In this document: piece after piece, positions 15,541 through 24,947 of the stretch
How positions within the stretch are numbered: the stretch's first letter is position 1
Layout of the letters: each line of letters begins with the position of its first letter
Source of the DNA: Bacteroidia bacterium
Lineage (GTDB): Bacteria; Bacteroidota; Bacteroidia; Bacteroidales; Paludibacteraceae
Direction: 5' to 3'
NCBI GenBank assembly: GCA_009929445.1
Contig: SAAL01000040.1
Span: forward strand, 1 to 32,120
DNA: 32,120 nucleotides
Translations under genes and position numbers: made by a program
The notes under the pieces: generated by a model
Told to the model about the DNA's origin: nothing
The model's database searches: none
The model's input: only the letters and a program-made list of their open reading frames with translations

Positions 15541-17604
15541 TTATTTGGAATATTCTTTTGGAGTCTCTTTTGTATAGTCATCCGGTTTTTCTTCGCCGGT
15601 TTTCTCCGTCTCGTTATTTTCGGTTGGTGTGTCGGTAGAGTCTCCGTTTTCCTTTTGCTTTTTAATGGCTTCCTCGTTCAGCCGCATGAGTTCATCGCTT
15701 CGCGATTCCCAGGGGCGTTTGCCGAATATTCGTTCCATGTCTTCGGCAAAAATCACTTCCTGCTCTATCAGCAGGTCCGAGAGTTGTTTATGTCCATCTG
15801 CATTGTCTCGTAAAATCTGTTTTGCCCGTTCATATTGTTCAGCAACTATATTCCGTGCTTCTTCGTCGATGGTTTCAGCTGTTTTTTCACTGTAAGGTTT
15901 CGTAAAACCGTATTCGCTGCCCGACGAATCGTAGTAACTCAGGTTCGGAAGTTTTTCGCTCATGCCGAAGTATGCCACCATCGCGTAAGCGCGTTTGGTA
16001 ACCCGTTCGAGGTCGTTCAGTGCACCGGTTGATATTTCGTTCAGGAAAACTTCCTCGGCCGCACGTCCGCCCAGCGTGGCGCACATTTCATCCAGCATGT
16101 GTTCGCGGTTGGTCAGCTGCCGTTCTTCGGGCAGATACCAGGCTGCTCCAAGTGCCTCGCCGCGAGGTACTATGGTCACTTTCACCAGCGGATTAGCATA
16201 CTGGAGTTTCCAGCTTATGACAGCATGACCGGCTTCGTGATAGGCAATGGATTTTTTTTCAGAAATGGTTGTAATCTTGTTTTTCTTTTCCAAACCACCG
16301 ATTATCCGATCCACGGCATCCAGAAAATCCTGTTTACCTACAAAAGATTTGGCTTTGCGGGCTGCAATCAACGCAGCTTCGTTGCACACATTGGCAATAT
16401 CGGCTCCGGAAAAACCCGGAGTCTGTCGTGCCAGAAAATCCACGTCGATAGTGCTGTCGATTTTTATCGGGCGCAGGTGAACCTGGAATATCTCTTTACG
16501 TTCGTGTACATCGGGCAGGTCCACGTGAATCTGACGGTCGAAACGTCCGGCACGCAGCAATGCTTTGTCCAGAATGTCGGCACGGTTGGTGGCGGCCAGA
16601 ATAATGACTCCGCTGTTCGATCCGAATCCGTCCATCTCGGTAAGCAGCTGATTCAGCGTGCTTTCACGTTCGTCGTTGCCTCCGAAGTTGGTGTTTTTGC
16701 CGCGGGCACGTCCTACAGCGTCAATTTCATCTATAAAAATGATGCAGGGTGCTTTTTCCTTGGCTTGCCGGAACAAATCACGAACCCGCGAAGCTCCCAC
16801 GCCCACAAACATTTCCACAAAATCGGAACCGGACATGGAGAAAAACGGCACATCGGCTTCGCCGGCCACTGCTTTGGCAAGCAGCGTTTTACCGGTACCC
16901 GGAGGACCTACAAGCAGGGCGCCTTTGGGGATTTTTCCACCCAATTCGGTGTACTTGGAAGGGTTTTTAAGGAATTCAACAATTTCTTCCACTTCCTGCT
17001 TGGCACCCTGAAGCCCGGCTACGTCCTTGAAAGTTATCCGGTTTTTATTGTCCTTGTCAAAAAGCTGGGCTTTCGACTTACCAACACTGAAAATACCGCC
17101 GCTTCCGCCGCCGCCCATGCCCGACATTCTCCGGTTCATAAGCCAGAACATAGCTACAAGAAATATTACCGGAAGGAAAAACATGATGAAAATATTCAGG
17201 TAATCGCTGTCGGCTTTTACGTTGAAATCGATGTTTTTACCGGTTTTTTCTCTGACTTTGGCCACTGCCTGCAATACGGCATCGTCCGAAGTGATGGTGG
17301 CGGATATCAGCCTGTCTTTGGCGTACATGGCCGAATCCTTTCCGAAAACATAGCCGGCAGAGTCTTTTAATACGACTCCGTTCACGATGTTTTTATTGGA
17401 GAATACATCTATTTTTTCGATATATCCTTTGTACATGTAAGATTCAAATACCGACCAGGAAACGTCTTTGGTTTGCTTGCGGTCGCCCATGAAAAATCCG
17501 CTGAAAAGGGCAAATATTATTAACAGATAAAGCCAGTTCAGATTGAATTTTGGTTTTCCTGACGATGATTTTTGAGGCTTGTTGTTTAGGTCTCTTTTTT
17601 CCAT
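15541..17604 (-). CDS. ftsH: ATP-dependent zinc metalloprotease FtsH
   Basis: Membrane-anchored AAA+ protease that extracts and degrades misfolded or short-lived membrane and cytosolic proteins as a hexamer. Of 687 residues, two membrane segments (about 23-40 and 135-156) flank a periplasmic domain. The AAA module has Walker A GPPGTGKT (233-240), Walker B IIFIDE (288-293), pore motif MFVGVG and the second region of homology [21 protein letters not shown]. The zinc site HEAGH is at 456-460. A glycine-rich linker (MGGGGSGG) follows the second membrane segment. The C-terminal 50 residues are a low-complexity tail rich in E, K, T and N. It lies 131 bases after rsfS with no clear promoter between, and ends in a strong terminator. 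Confidence 0.97.
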   Translation of the reverse strand: MEKRDLNNKPQKSSSGKPKFNLNWLYLLIIFALFSGFFMGDRKQTKDVSWSVFESYMYKGYIEKIDVFSNKNIVNGVVLKDSAGYVFGKDSAMYAKDRLISATITSDDAVLQAVAKVREKTGKNIDFNVKADSDYLNIFIMFFLPVIFLVAMFWLMNRRMSGMGGGGSGGIFSVGKSKAQLFDKDNKNRITFKDVAGLQGAKQEVEEIVEFLKNPSKYTELGGKIPKGALLVGPPGTGKTLLAKAVAGEADVPFFSMSGSDFVEMFVGVGASRVRDLFRQAKEKAPCIIFIDEIDAVGRARGKNTNFGGNDERESTLNQLLTEMDGFGSNSGVIILAATNRADILDKALLRAGRFDRQIHVDLPDVHERKEIFQVHLRPIKIDSTIDVDFLARQTPGFSGADIANVCNEAALIAARKAKSFVGKQDFLDAVDRIIGGLEKKNKITTISEKKSIAYHEAGHAVISWKLQYANPLVKVTIVPRGEALGAAWYLPEERQLTNREHMLDEMCATLGGRAAEEVFLNEISTGALNDLERVTKRAYAMVAYFGMSEKLPNLSYYDSSGSEYGFTKPYSEKTAETIDEEARNIVAEQYERAKQILRDNADGHKQLSDLLIEQEVIFAEDMERIFGKRPWESRSDELMRLNEEAIKKQKENGDSTDTPTENNETEKTGEEKPDDYTKETPKEYSK

Positions 17605-17735
17605 TTAGTTATCTCTCTTTTTTCGAATTGTATATTAAAATAAATTTGCCTGTACCGAAGTGGTAGAGACAAAAATGGTTTTCTACTCATTTAACGTTTG
17701 AGTATTGCCATTTGTTTAAGAAAATAATGCTTTCA

Positions 17736-18113
17736 TTAATCCAGATCGGGGATAAAATCCAGATCGGCATCGTCCCACAGGTGTTCCAGATCGTAAAATT
17801 CGCGGTACTGACGCTGAAAAACGTGTACAATAATCTGGCCGTAGTCCATGGCAATCCATTGCGAGTTTTCGAAACCGTCTGTGGCAAAGGGCTTTACATT
17901 GATTTTTTCTTTCACCCAGTCTTTGATGGAAAAAGCTATAGCGTTGACGTGGGTATTCGAATCGCCTTCACAAATCACAAAATAGCTGCATGGGGCTTCA
18001 TTCAGCTTGGTGAGGTCAACCACAACCGTTTTCTTTCCCTTTTTTTCCTGAATGCCTTCTACTATTTTATCAACAATTTCTTTGTTCTCAAGCGATTTTT
18101 TCTTTTTTGTCAT
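17736..18113 (-). CDS. rsfS: Ribosome silencing factor RsfS
   Basis: RsfS (YbeB/Iojap family) binds ribosomal protein uL14 and blocks subunit joining under starvation. The 125-residue length and the core motifs fit: KKTVVVDLTKLNEAPCSYFVICEG (as the family's hDl..l....D.fVi), then SNTHVNAIAFSIKDW and WIAMDYGQIIVHVF...REFYDLEHLW. The N-terminus is lysine-rich. It sits 22 bases downstream of the outer-membrane-like gene and upstream of ftsH, an order conserved in Bacteroidota. Confidence 0.93.
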   Translation of the reverse strand: MTKKKKSLENKEIVDKIVEGIQEKKGKKTVVVDLTKLNEAPCSYFVICEGDSNTHVNAIAFSIKDWVKEKINVKPFATDGFENSQWIAMDYGQIIVHVFQRQYREFYDLEHLWDDADLDFIPDLD

Positions 18114-18135
18114 GTTTGATGTTGTGTTTTATAAT

Positions 18136-18888
18136 TTAAAAAAGGAATGAACATTTAAATCCCAGGCTGTAAACAGTAGCATTTCCCTGTTTTGTAAATT
18201 CTCCCAGTTCGTTGTTCTCAATTACTGTGCCTGATATTCCGAGCGCTTCGGCGTAGAGCCCGAAATAAAGCGATGTGATGGATGTCAGTTTGTAGATGAT
18301 TCCTCCCGATAAATTGAGAAATGCGCCTCCTTTGTACTCGTCGTTCAATGAAAACTGGTAGCCGGCTTTACTTCCGATTGCAGGACTGATTTTAGTGTTT
18401 TTTAACGGTATGTTTGTCTGAAAAAACAATGGTATAAATGATTGGATTTTTACACTTTCGTTGCCTGCCACTGTAACATAACCGGCTCCGGCTCCTGCAA
18501 AGGCATTTGTACCGAACGCATTGCGCGACCCAAATGCAAGGGTAAAATTCATTGTCGGCGTATGGCCAATCGGTGTTGCGTTGGCAAAAGCCACTCCGCC
18601 CGCAGCATCCATCATTCCGGCAAAACTACCCCGGTTAATTTTCGCGTTGGCAGTTTCTTCACTTATCAGGATGTTTTCCGCACCAATTTTTTCAATTTCT
18701 CTGGTCTGAAACTGGTAGCGTTTTCCGTCTTTGGTTTTGAGCATGACCATTTCTTCCGTTCGCAGCACTATTTCTCCACGGTATGTTTCTCCGTTTTTGA
18801 GGGTGATGGTGCTCGTGGGAATTTCCTGCGCCTGAAGCTGTACGCAAAAAAAGAAAATCAGGAAGAAAATGTGTTTTAATCTGCTCAT
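18136..18888 (-). CDS. Secreted beta-rich protein, probably outer membrane
   Basis: I do not recognise a named family. The 250-residue product has a signal peptide (MSRLKHIFFLIFFFCVQLQAQ, cleavage likely after QAQ). Residues about 27-65 (ITLKNGETYRGEIVLRTEEMVMLKTKDGKRYQF) look like a small SH3/Sm-like beta domain found in other Bacteroidota exported proteins. The remainder alternates polar and hydrophobic residues with many glycines and ends SLGFKCSFLF; a terminal phenylalanine is typical of outer membrane beta barrels. Its start codon directly follows the argD stop codon with no spacer, indicating coupling to argD, and rsfS follows 22 bases later. Function is unknown. Confidence 0.7.
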   Translation of the reverse strand: MSRLKHIFFLIFFFCVQLQAQEIPTSTITLKNGETYRGEIVLRTEEMVMLKTKDGKRYQFQTREIEKIGAENILISEETANAKINRGSFAGMMDAAGGVAFANATPIGHTPTMNFTLAFGSRNAFGTNAFAGAGAGYVTVAGNESVKIQSFIPLFFQTNIPLKNTKISPAIGSKAGYQFSLNDEYKGGAFLNLSGGIIYKLTSITSLYFGLYAEALGISGTVIENNELGEFTKQGNATVYSLGFKCSFLF

Positions 18889-20019
18889 TTACAGCGATAT
18901 TAAAGCGTGATAAAATCTTGTCAGAAAGACATCGGCATCGCCGTTGGTGAGCGTAAGAGGCGGTAGCAGGCGTATAACGTGTGTTCCGCTGGCTCCTGTA
19001 AACACTTTTTCTTCGAAAAGCAATTTGTTTCGAAGTTCTTTGGCGGGCATTTCCATTTCGATGCCTATCATCAGTCCTTTACCCCGAATTTCTTTTATTT
19101 TCGGAAAACTTTTCATTTTTTCTATCAGATAAGCCCCTGTATTAGCGGCATTTGCCACCAGATTTTCGTTTTTCATCACATCAAGTACGGCAATGGCCGC
19201 CGCACATGCCAGGTGATTGCCTCCGAAAGTGGTTCCAAGCATTCCGTGTACGGCGCTGAACATCGGGCTGATGAGCACTCCTCCGATTGGGAAACCGTTT
19301 CCCATGCCTTTAGCGATGGTGATTATGTCCGGACGAATGCCGGCGTATTGATGAGCGAAAAATTTTCCGCTGCGTCCGTAGCCCGACTGAATTTCATCCA
19401 GAATAAGTACCGTGCCTGTTTCCGTGCATTCTTGGCGGAGTGCCAGCAGGAAATCTGAATCCGGAGTCTGAATGCCGCCTACGCCTTGTATACCTTCAAT
19501 GATGACTGCACATACATCGCGGTTTTTCAAAGCGTTTTTCACGGTGTTAACCTCGTTGAGCGGAAGAAATTCCACTTCGGGGCTGTCATTCAGCGGGGCC
19601 TGGATTTTCGGATTGTCAGTCACTCTCACGGCTGCCGATGTGCGTCCGTGGAAGGCTTTGCCGAATGCCACCACTTTTTTCCTGCCGGTGTGGAATGATG
19701 CCAGCTTCAACGCATTTTCGTTTGCTTCGGCACCTGAATTGACCAGAAACAACGAGTAATCCTCATAACCGGATGCCTGCCCGAGTTTTTCGGCCAGTTC
19801 TTCCTGCAGCGAATTGCGGACAGAATTGGAGTAGAACAGCAGTTGTTCCATCTGATGACTCATTTTCTGCAGGTAGTATGGATGTGAGTGTCCAATGGAA
19901 ATGACGGCGTGGCCACCGTACATATCCAGGTACTCATTTCCTTCGTTATCGTAGGTGTAACATCCGCTTCCTTTTGTAATTTCTATGTCAAAGAGAGGAT
20001 AAACATCAAATGGTTTCAT
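18889..20019 (-). CDS. argD: Acetylornithine aminotransferase family protein
   Basis: Class III PLP-dependent aminotransferase, here most likely converting N-acetyl- (or N-succinyl-) glutamate semialdehyde to the ornithine derivative in arginine synthesis. Visible motifs: YDNEGNEYLDMYGGHAVISIGHSHP near the N-terminus, NSGAEANENALKLA, LILDEIQSGYGRSGKFFAHQ and the PLP-lysine motif ITIAKGMGNGFPIGG. The frame extends to 20049, but the ATG at 20019 (MKPFDVYPLFDIEI, 376 residues) matches the family N-terminus and is preferred. No other arginine genes are near. Bacteroidota may use succinylated intermediates, so substrate specificity is not settled by sequence. A promoter lies about 65 bases upstream. 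Confidence 0.85.
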   Translation of the reverse strand: MKPFDVYPLFDIEITKGSGCYTYDNEGNEYLDMYGGHAVISIGHSHPYYLQKMSHQMEQLLFYSNSVRNSLQEELAEKLGQASGYEDYSLFLVNSGAEANENALKLASFHTGRKKVVAFGKAFHGRTSAAVRVTDNPKIQAPLNDSPEVEFLPLNEVNTVKNALKNRDVCAVIIEGIQGVGGIQTPDSDFLLALRQECTETGTVLILDEIQSGYGRSGKFFAHQYAGIRPDIITIAKGMGNGFPIGGVLISPMFSAVHGMLGTTFGGNHLACAAAIAVLDVMKNENLVANAANTGAYLIEKMKSFPKIKEIRGKGLMIGIEMEMPAKELRNKLLFEEKVFTGASGTHVIRLLPPLTLTNGDADVFLTRFYHALISL

Positions 20020-20083
20020 TCGAAAAGTAAATAGTTGATTAGTAAACAAGTAAACGATATAAAGAACTCTACGAAAAAGAATA

Positions 20084-20113
20084 CAAAAGTAGTCATTTTT
20101 TAGTTAGTTTCAA
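20084..20113 (-). promoter_or_regulatory. Promoter of argD and probably the argD-rsfS-ftsH transcript
   Basis: On the minus strand TACTTTTG (plus 20084-20091) matches TAnnTTTG, and TTG (plus 20111-20113) lies 19 bases upstream, the ideal spacing. It is the only good promoter seen ahead of argD, the secreted protein gene, rsfS and ftsH. Confidence 0.72.
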
Positions 20114-20130
20114 TATGTATTTGATAATGA

Positions 20131-20166
20131 AAACTCTGCCGGAGTTTTCGTAGTCCGGCAGAGTTT
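20131..20166 (-). terminator. htpG terminator hairpin
   Basis: AAACTCTGCCGGA (20131-20143) pairs perfectly with TCCGGCAGAGTTT (20154-20166), a 13-base stem with a 10-base loop. It is followed on the minus strand by only a short T-rich stretch (TTTTCATT). It separates htpG from the argD promoter. Confidence 0.82.
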
Positions 20167-20223
20167 ATGACTCTTCAGAATCAGCCTGCATCCTTTTTTC
20201 GGGGCGACTGATGAACGGTTGTT

Positions 20224-22284
20224 CTACATCAGTTCCACGCTTCTTTTCACAAATCTGGCCAGTGCTTCACCCTTCAGCATGTTGTTGGCCAGCAAAGCCA
20301 GATCAATGAGTTGTCGTACGTGTTTGTTGTCAGCAGCGTAGTTTCTGTAAACGGTTTTTTTGTTTTCGTTCAGTTCGTCTATCTTTTTTTGCAGGCTGTC
20401 CAGTTCTTCTTTTTCGCCGGCTGGAATTTCTTCGTCTTTTTTGCCTTTCTGAGTCTCTTTCAAACTATCCAGACGGGTTTTCATTTCGCTTATCTGAGCT
20501 TTGAGGGGTGTAACTTCCGCTTCAGTGGCAGTTTCTTCATCTTTCAGCAATTTTTCAATCAGCGGATGAGCCGTATTCACTACAAGATTATAGCTGTCGG
20601 GCATTTCGCCATAGAAACTCATCATTCCTCCACCCTGCATGGCCGACATGTCTTTCATGCGGCGCATGAATTCATTTTGAGTCACGAAAACCGGATTAGC
20701 TGTTGCCGGAAGTTGTTCGAAGGTGACAATGAAATTGGTTTTGTCCATTGCCGGAATCTGACTTTCGAAGACAGAAACAAGGGCATTGCGTTGATCTTCG
20801 TTCAGCGTTACTTTTCCTGTCTCTTCTTTTTGAATCAGTTTGTCAATTACATCGCTATCCACCCTTACAAAACGGGTTTTCTCCGATTTCTGCTCAAACT
20901 GGCTGATGGCATGTATGTCCAGTTGTCCGTCCATGATCAGCACATCGTATCCTTTGGCTCTGGCATCTTCGATGTAGGTATACTGCTCGTCCTTGTTGGT
21001 TGCGTAGAGATAAATGAGGTTGCTGTCCTTATCGGTTTGCTCTGCGGCGGTAAGTTCTTTGTATTCTTCGAGTGTGAAATATTTACCATCCACATTTTTC
21101 AGCAGTGCGAATTTTTCGGCACGTTCATAGAATTTTTCGTCGCTCAGCATTCCGTACTGGATAAACAGTTTCAGATCGTCCCATTTCTGCTCAAACTGAG
21201 TTCTGTCCGATTTGAAAATATCGTTCAGCCGGTCGGCTACTTTTTTGGTAATGTGCGCCGAGATTTTCTTCACGTTGCTGTCGCTCTGCAGGTAGCTGCG
21301 GGATACATTGAGTGGAATATCCGGTGAGTCAATCACTCCGTGAAGCAATGTGAGGTATTCAGGCACAATGTTTTCAACGTGGTCGGTCACGAAAACCTGA
21401 TTGCTGTAAAGCTGGATTTTATTTCGCTGAATGTCGATATTATTCTTTATTTTCGGAAAGTAAAGAATGCCGGTAAGATTGAACGGATAATCCACGTTCA
21501 TGTGTATGTGGAAAAGCGGTTCGTCCATCGTCATCGGATACAAATCGTGGTAGAATGTGCTGTAATCCTCATCTTTCAGGTCAGCGGGTTTTCGAGTCCA
21601 GGCGGGTTTGGTGTTGTTTATGATGTTATCCTCGTCGGTCTCCACTTCTTTGCCGTCTTTCCACTCTTTTTTCTTTCCGAATGCGATTTCTATCGGCAGG
21701 AATTTACAGTATTTATTCAGCAGTTCGCGTATTTTTGATTCTTCCAGAAAATCCTTGTTTTCATCGTCAATATGCAGTACAATATCGCTTCCGCGCTCCG
21801 ATTTGATGGTCTCTTCGAGCGTATATTCCGGGTCGCCTTTGCACGACCAGTGCTGTGCTACGGCTCCTTCCCTGTAAGACTGGGTGAATATCTCCACCTT
21901 TTCGGAAACCATGAAAGCCGAGTAAAAGCCAAGTCCGAAATGTCCGATGATGGCCTGAGCATCATTTTTGTATTTTTCCAAAAAATCACCTGCACTCGAA
22001 AATGCAATCTGGTTGATGTAACTATTTACCTCATCGGCTGTCATACCAATTCCACGGTCACTTACGGTGAGTGTTTTTTTCTTTTTGTTAATACTGATTC
22101 GAATAGTCAGATCGCCCAATTCGCCTTTGTATTCGCCCACAGCAGCCAGCGTTTTCAGCTTCTGAGTGGCGTCAACAGCATTTGATACTAGTTCACGGAG
22201 AAAAATTTCGTGATCGTTGTATAAAAACTTCTTGATAACGGGGAAAATATTGTCACTTGTAACCCCAATGTTTCCTTTTGCCAT
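20224..22284 (-). CDS. htpG: Molecular chaperone HtpG (Hsp90)
   Basis: Bacterial Hsp90, a homodimeric ATP-dependent chaperone in the cytosol. The 686-residue product starts MAKGNIGVTSDNIFPVIKKFLYNDHEIFLRELVSNAVDA. The GHKL ATP-site motifs ELVSNAVDATQKL, SDRGIGMTADEV and IIGHFGLGFYSAFMVSEKV are intact, and the middle domain contains LNVSRSYLQSD with the catalytic arginine context. A lysine/glutamate-rich coiled-coil insertion near the C-terminus (AQISEMKTRLDSLKETQKGKKDEE and following) makes it longer than E. coli HtpG (624); I believe this is common in the phylum. It is monocistronic and divergent from zwf. No CIRCE element is seen upstream. Confidence 0.96.
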   Translation of the reverse strand: MAKGNIGVTSDNIFPVIKKFLYNDHEIFLRELVSNAVDATQKLKTLAAVGEYKGELGDLTIRISINKKKKTLTVSDRGIGMTADEVNSYINQIAFSSAGDFLEKYKNDAQAIIGHFGLGFYSAFMVSEKVEIFTQSYREGAVAQHWSCKGDPEYTLEETIKSERGSDIVLHIDDENKDFLEESKIRELLNKYCKFLPIEIAFGKKKEWKDGKEVETDEDNIINNTKPAWTRKPADLKDEDYSTFYHDLYPMTMDEPLFHIHMNVDYPFNLTGILYFPKIKNNIDIQRNKIQLYSNQVFVTDHVENIVPEYLTLLHGVIDSPDIPLNVSRSYLQSDSNVKKISAHITKKVADRLNDIFKSDRTQFEQKWDDLKLFIQYGMLSDEKFYERAEKFALLKNVDGKYFTLEEYKELTAAEQTDKDSNLIYLYATNKDEQYTYIEDARAKGYDVLIMDGQLDIHAISQFEQKSEKTRFVRVDSDVIDKLIQKEETGKVTLNEDQRNALVSVFESQIPAMDKTNFIVTFEQLPATANPVFVTQNEFMRRMKDMSAMQGGGMMSFYGEMPDSYNLVVNTAHPLIEKLLKDEETATEAEVTPLKAQISEMKTRLDSLKETQKGKKDEEIPAGEKEELDSLQKKIDELNENKKTVYRNYAADNKHVRQLIDLALLANNMLKGEALARFVKRSVELM

Positions 22285-22576
22285 AGTAATTTTGCTTATA
22301 AACCCTTGATTAAGAGATTAATAATTTATTTATTTCTTATTTGTTTGCCGGAATTAAATTTTCACAAAAGTTCCTGATACTATTTTTAAATAAACGATTA
22401 TCTGATGTCGTTTTTTTAATACCGGTTCTTTTGCTACCGTATTTTAGCAAAATAAATGCCATTAAGTCACGATATGACAAAATGGCAGTCTTTACAAAAT
22501 TGGTACTCTTTTGTCAGGAAACCCGGTAAACATTTATGTTAAAAACTTGTTATAAAAGGACAATTATAATACAGCA

Positions 22577-24118
22577 ATGGACAAAACAATAAATACACAT
22601 CCGAAAGGTACGGCAGAAGGGCAGGCGCTGCTTATATTCGGAGCTAACGGCGACCTCTCAAAACGGAAATTATTGCCTGCCATTTTCCAGCTTCACATTG
22701 ACGGACTGCTGCCCGAAAAATTTCTTGTAATTGGATGTGGGAGCGACCTGAAAGATGAACATACATTCAGGAAAGATGTGGAGCAGCACATGCATATTTT
22801 TGCGAAACAGAATGTGGAACGGTATCCTGAGAAATTCAGTTCTTTCATTGGAATGCTTTATTACAAGACAGTGAATAACAAGCAAGCCGAAGATTTTGAA
22901 GAATTGAAAAAATATGCATACGAAGTAACCGACAGAAATAGTATTCCGCATAATTTCATTTATTACTTTTCCATTCCGCCGTTCATGTACGAGAAAGTGG
23001 GAAATCATCTGGTGAGTTGCGGCCTGAACAGCGAAAAGGACGGATGGAAGCGGATCATTGTGGAGAAACCCTTTGGCTACAGCCTCGATTCGGCAGAAGA
23101 ACTGGACAGAAAACTTCACGAAGGATTTCAGGAACATCAGATCTATCGGATTGATCACTATCTTGGAAAGGAAACTGTTCAGAATATCATGGTGACCCGC
23201 TTTGCAAACGGTTTTTTCGAACCGGTGTGGAATCGCAGTTACGTGGACAGAGTTGAAATTACAGCTGCCGAGAAAATCGGTGTAGGCGATCGGGGAGGCT
23301 ATTATGAATCCTCGGGAGCCTTGCGCGATATGATTCAGAATCACTTGCTGCAGGTGCTTGCTATTGTGGCCATGGAGCCGCCCGCTGTTTTTGATTCGGA
23401 TTCCATTCGTAACGAAACGGTTAAAGTGTTACAGGCATTACGACCCATCAAGCCGGAAGAAGTGGAAAAATACGTGGTTCGAGGTCAGTACTCAGAAGGA
23501 AAACGACGTGGAGAAACTATCCCTGCCTATCGCGACGAGAAAGATGTGGTTGCCGACTCGACAACCGAAACTTTTGTAGCCCTGAAACTCTACGTGGACA
23601 ATTGGCGATGGAGCGATGTGCCATTTTATATCCGAAGCGGAAAAAATCTGCCTGTACGCGTTACTGAAATTGTAATTCATCTGAAACCTGCACCTCTTCA
23701 GCTTTTCAAGCAACGATGCGCCACTCAGCAGACTAACATGATTATTCTCCGGATTCATCCGGATGCCGGTATTGCCATCGATTTCGGGATGAAAATACCC
23801 GGTGCGGGCTACAAAGTGCAGAATGTAAATATGGATTTCCATTATTCGGATTTGATGCAGTCGAAAATTCCCGAAGCCTACGAGCGACTTCTGCTCGATT
23901 GTATGACAGGCGATTCCACCCTTTACGCCCGTGCCGATGCGGTACATGCAAGCTGGAAATTCGTGGATTCGATTCTGAACACATGGAACGAAAATGCTGA
24001 AATACCACTGTATTTATATCCGGCCAATACCTGGGGACCAAAAGAAGCCGACGCACTTTTCGGTGATAAGCGAATAAAATGGCAGGATCAGTGTGATAAA
24101 TTTTCATGTGAAATTTAA
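22577..24118 (+). CDS. zwf: Glucose-6-phosphate 1-dehydrogenase
   Basis: Oxidises glucose 6-phosphate to 6-phosphogluconolactone with NADP+, the entry step of the oxidative pentose phosphate pathway. The 513-residue protein has the dinucleotide-binding motif FGANGDLSKRKLLPAIF (about 21-37) and the active-site signature RIDHYLGKE (191-199), with the substrate-binding RIIVEKPFGYSL upstream. The C-terminal domain motifs VPFYIRSGKNLP and DGYERLLLDC-like EAYERLLLDCMTGD are present. The start is the ATG after TACAGCA. It forms an operon with pgl, which begins 17 bases downstream. The upstream neighbour is the divergent htpG, so gnd, often linked to these genes in Bacteroidota, is not here. Confidence 0.96.
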   Translation: MDKTINTHPKGTAEGQALLIFGANGDLSKRKLLPAIFQLHIDGLLPEKFLVIGCGSDLKDEHTFRKDVEQHMHIFAKQNVERYPEKFSSFIGMLYYKTVNNKQAEDFEELKKYAYEVTDRNSIPHNFIYYFSIPPFMYEKVGNHLVSCGLNSEKDGWKRIIVEKPFGYSLDSAEELDRKLHEGFQEHQIYRIDHYLGKETVQNIMVTRFANGFFEPVWNRSYVDRVEITAAEKIGVGDRGGYYESSGALRDMIQNHLLQVLAIVAMEPPAVFDSDSIRNETVKVLQALRPIKPEEVEKYVVRGQYSEGKRRGETIPAYRDEKDVVADSTTETFVALKLYVDNWRWSDVPFYIRSGKNLPVRVTEIVIHLKPAPLQLFKQRCATQQTNMIILRIHPDAGIAIDFGMKIPGAGYKVQNVNMDFHYSDLMQSKIPEAYERLLLDCMTGDSTLYARADAVHASWKFVDSILNTWNENAEIPLYLYPANTWGPKEADALFGDKRIKWQDQCDKFSCEI

Positions 24119-24135
24119 AATAAAAATAAAGTACG

Positions 24136-24864
24136 ATGCTTTACAACAAAACCCACATAAATCACGAGCCTGAATCGGTGGCCGAATCGGTTGCCAGGCT
24201 CATTGTATCAAAAGTAAAACAGAAAGAAGGCACATTGGAGCACTTCAATCTGGCCATTTCGGGCGGAAACACCCCGAATATACTTTTCGGATTGCTGGCT
24301 GATGAATATGCCGGACAGATTGACTGGAATACACTTCGGATTTTTTGGGTGGATGAGCGTTGTGTGGACCCTGCTGATAAGGAAAGCAACTACGGAAATG
24401 TTCATAAGATTTTGTTCGAAAATGTACCTTTACCACCCGAAAATATTTTTAATATCCGCGGAGACAACAATCCTTCAGACGAAGTAGTGCGTTATCGGGA
24501 GGTGCTTAAAAAAGAATTGCCCGAAAAAAACGGATTTCCGGTTTTTGACATGATACTGCTCGGCATGGGCGACGATGGTCATACTGCATCCATTTTTCCG
24601 GATAACCTGGAATTGATCCACTCTGCCCAAACCGTAGAAGCTGCCTTACATCCTCACAGCGGACAGTACCGCATTACCCTCACCGGCAATGTGATATGCA
24701 ATGCAAAGCAAGTGATTTTTTTGATTACCGGTAACTCCAAAGCCGAAATAATTGAATCTATTCTGAACGAAAAAGGCGATTTTGAGCGGTTTCCGGCCTA
24801 TTATATCCTCTCGGGTTGCGAAGCAGAGCTTTACCTGGATTTTGAAGCTGCGGAACGGTTGTAG
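24136..24864 (+). CDS. pgl: 6-phosphogluconolactonase
   Basis: Hydrolyses 6-phosphogluconolactone, the product of Zwf, to 6-phosphogluconate. The 242-residue length is typical of the DevB/SOL type of Pgl. Visible family motifs are FNLAISGGNTPNILFGLL, the IFWVDERCVDPADKESNYGNV segment and ILLGMGDDGHTASIFP, which carries the catalytic histidine region. It follows zwf by 17 bases and is surely co-transcribed. No terminator is obvious between it and the small secreted protein gene 83 bases downstream. Confidence 0.95.
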   Translation: MLYNKTHINHEPESVAESVARLIVSKVKQKEGTLEHFNLAISGGNTPNILFGLLADEYAGQIDWNTLRIFWVDERCVDPADKESNYGNVHKILFENVPLPPENIFNIRGDNNPSDEVVRYREVLKKELPEKNGFPVFDMILLGMGDDGHTASIFPDNLELIHSAQTVEAALHPHSGQYRITLTGNVICNAKQVIFLITGNSKAEIIESILNEKGDFERFPAYYILSGCEAELYLDFEAAERL

Positions 24865-24947
24865 CGGATGGATAAGAAACGGGTAAGAAATTTTAAAAAA
24901 TAAGTTGGCAGGGATTTTGATGGATGAATTTAAAAAAACACAATCAC

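Noticed and set aside
16099-17370. Long open frame of 423 codons on the plus strand opposite ftsH
   Set aside because: It mirrors the ftsH reading frame, has no recognisable motif, and ftsH is intact across it.
17640-17700. Possible tRNA-like segment in the rsfS-ftsH spacer (GTGGTAGAGAC)
   Set aside because: No cloverleaf with paired acceptor and anticodon stems or TTCRA loop could be formed.
20311-21327. 338-codon plus-strand frame opposite htpG
   Set aside because: Hydrophobic, phenylalanine-rich composition arises from the complement of lysine/glutamate-rich htpG codons; no independent evidence of coding.
22466-22478. GTCACGATATGAC inverted repeat upstream of htpG, considered as a heat-shock operator
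   Set aside because: It has only a four-base arm, does not match CIRCE, and there is no second copy near other stress genes in the window.
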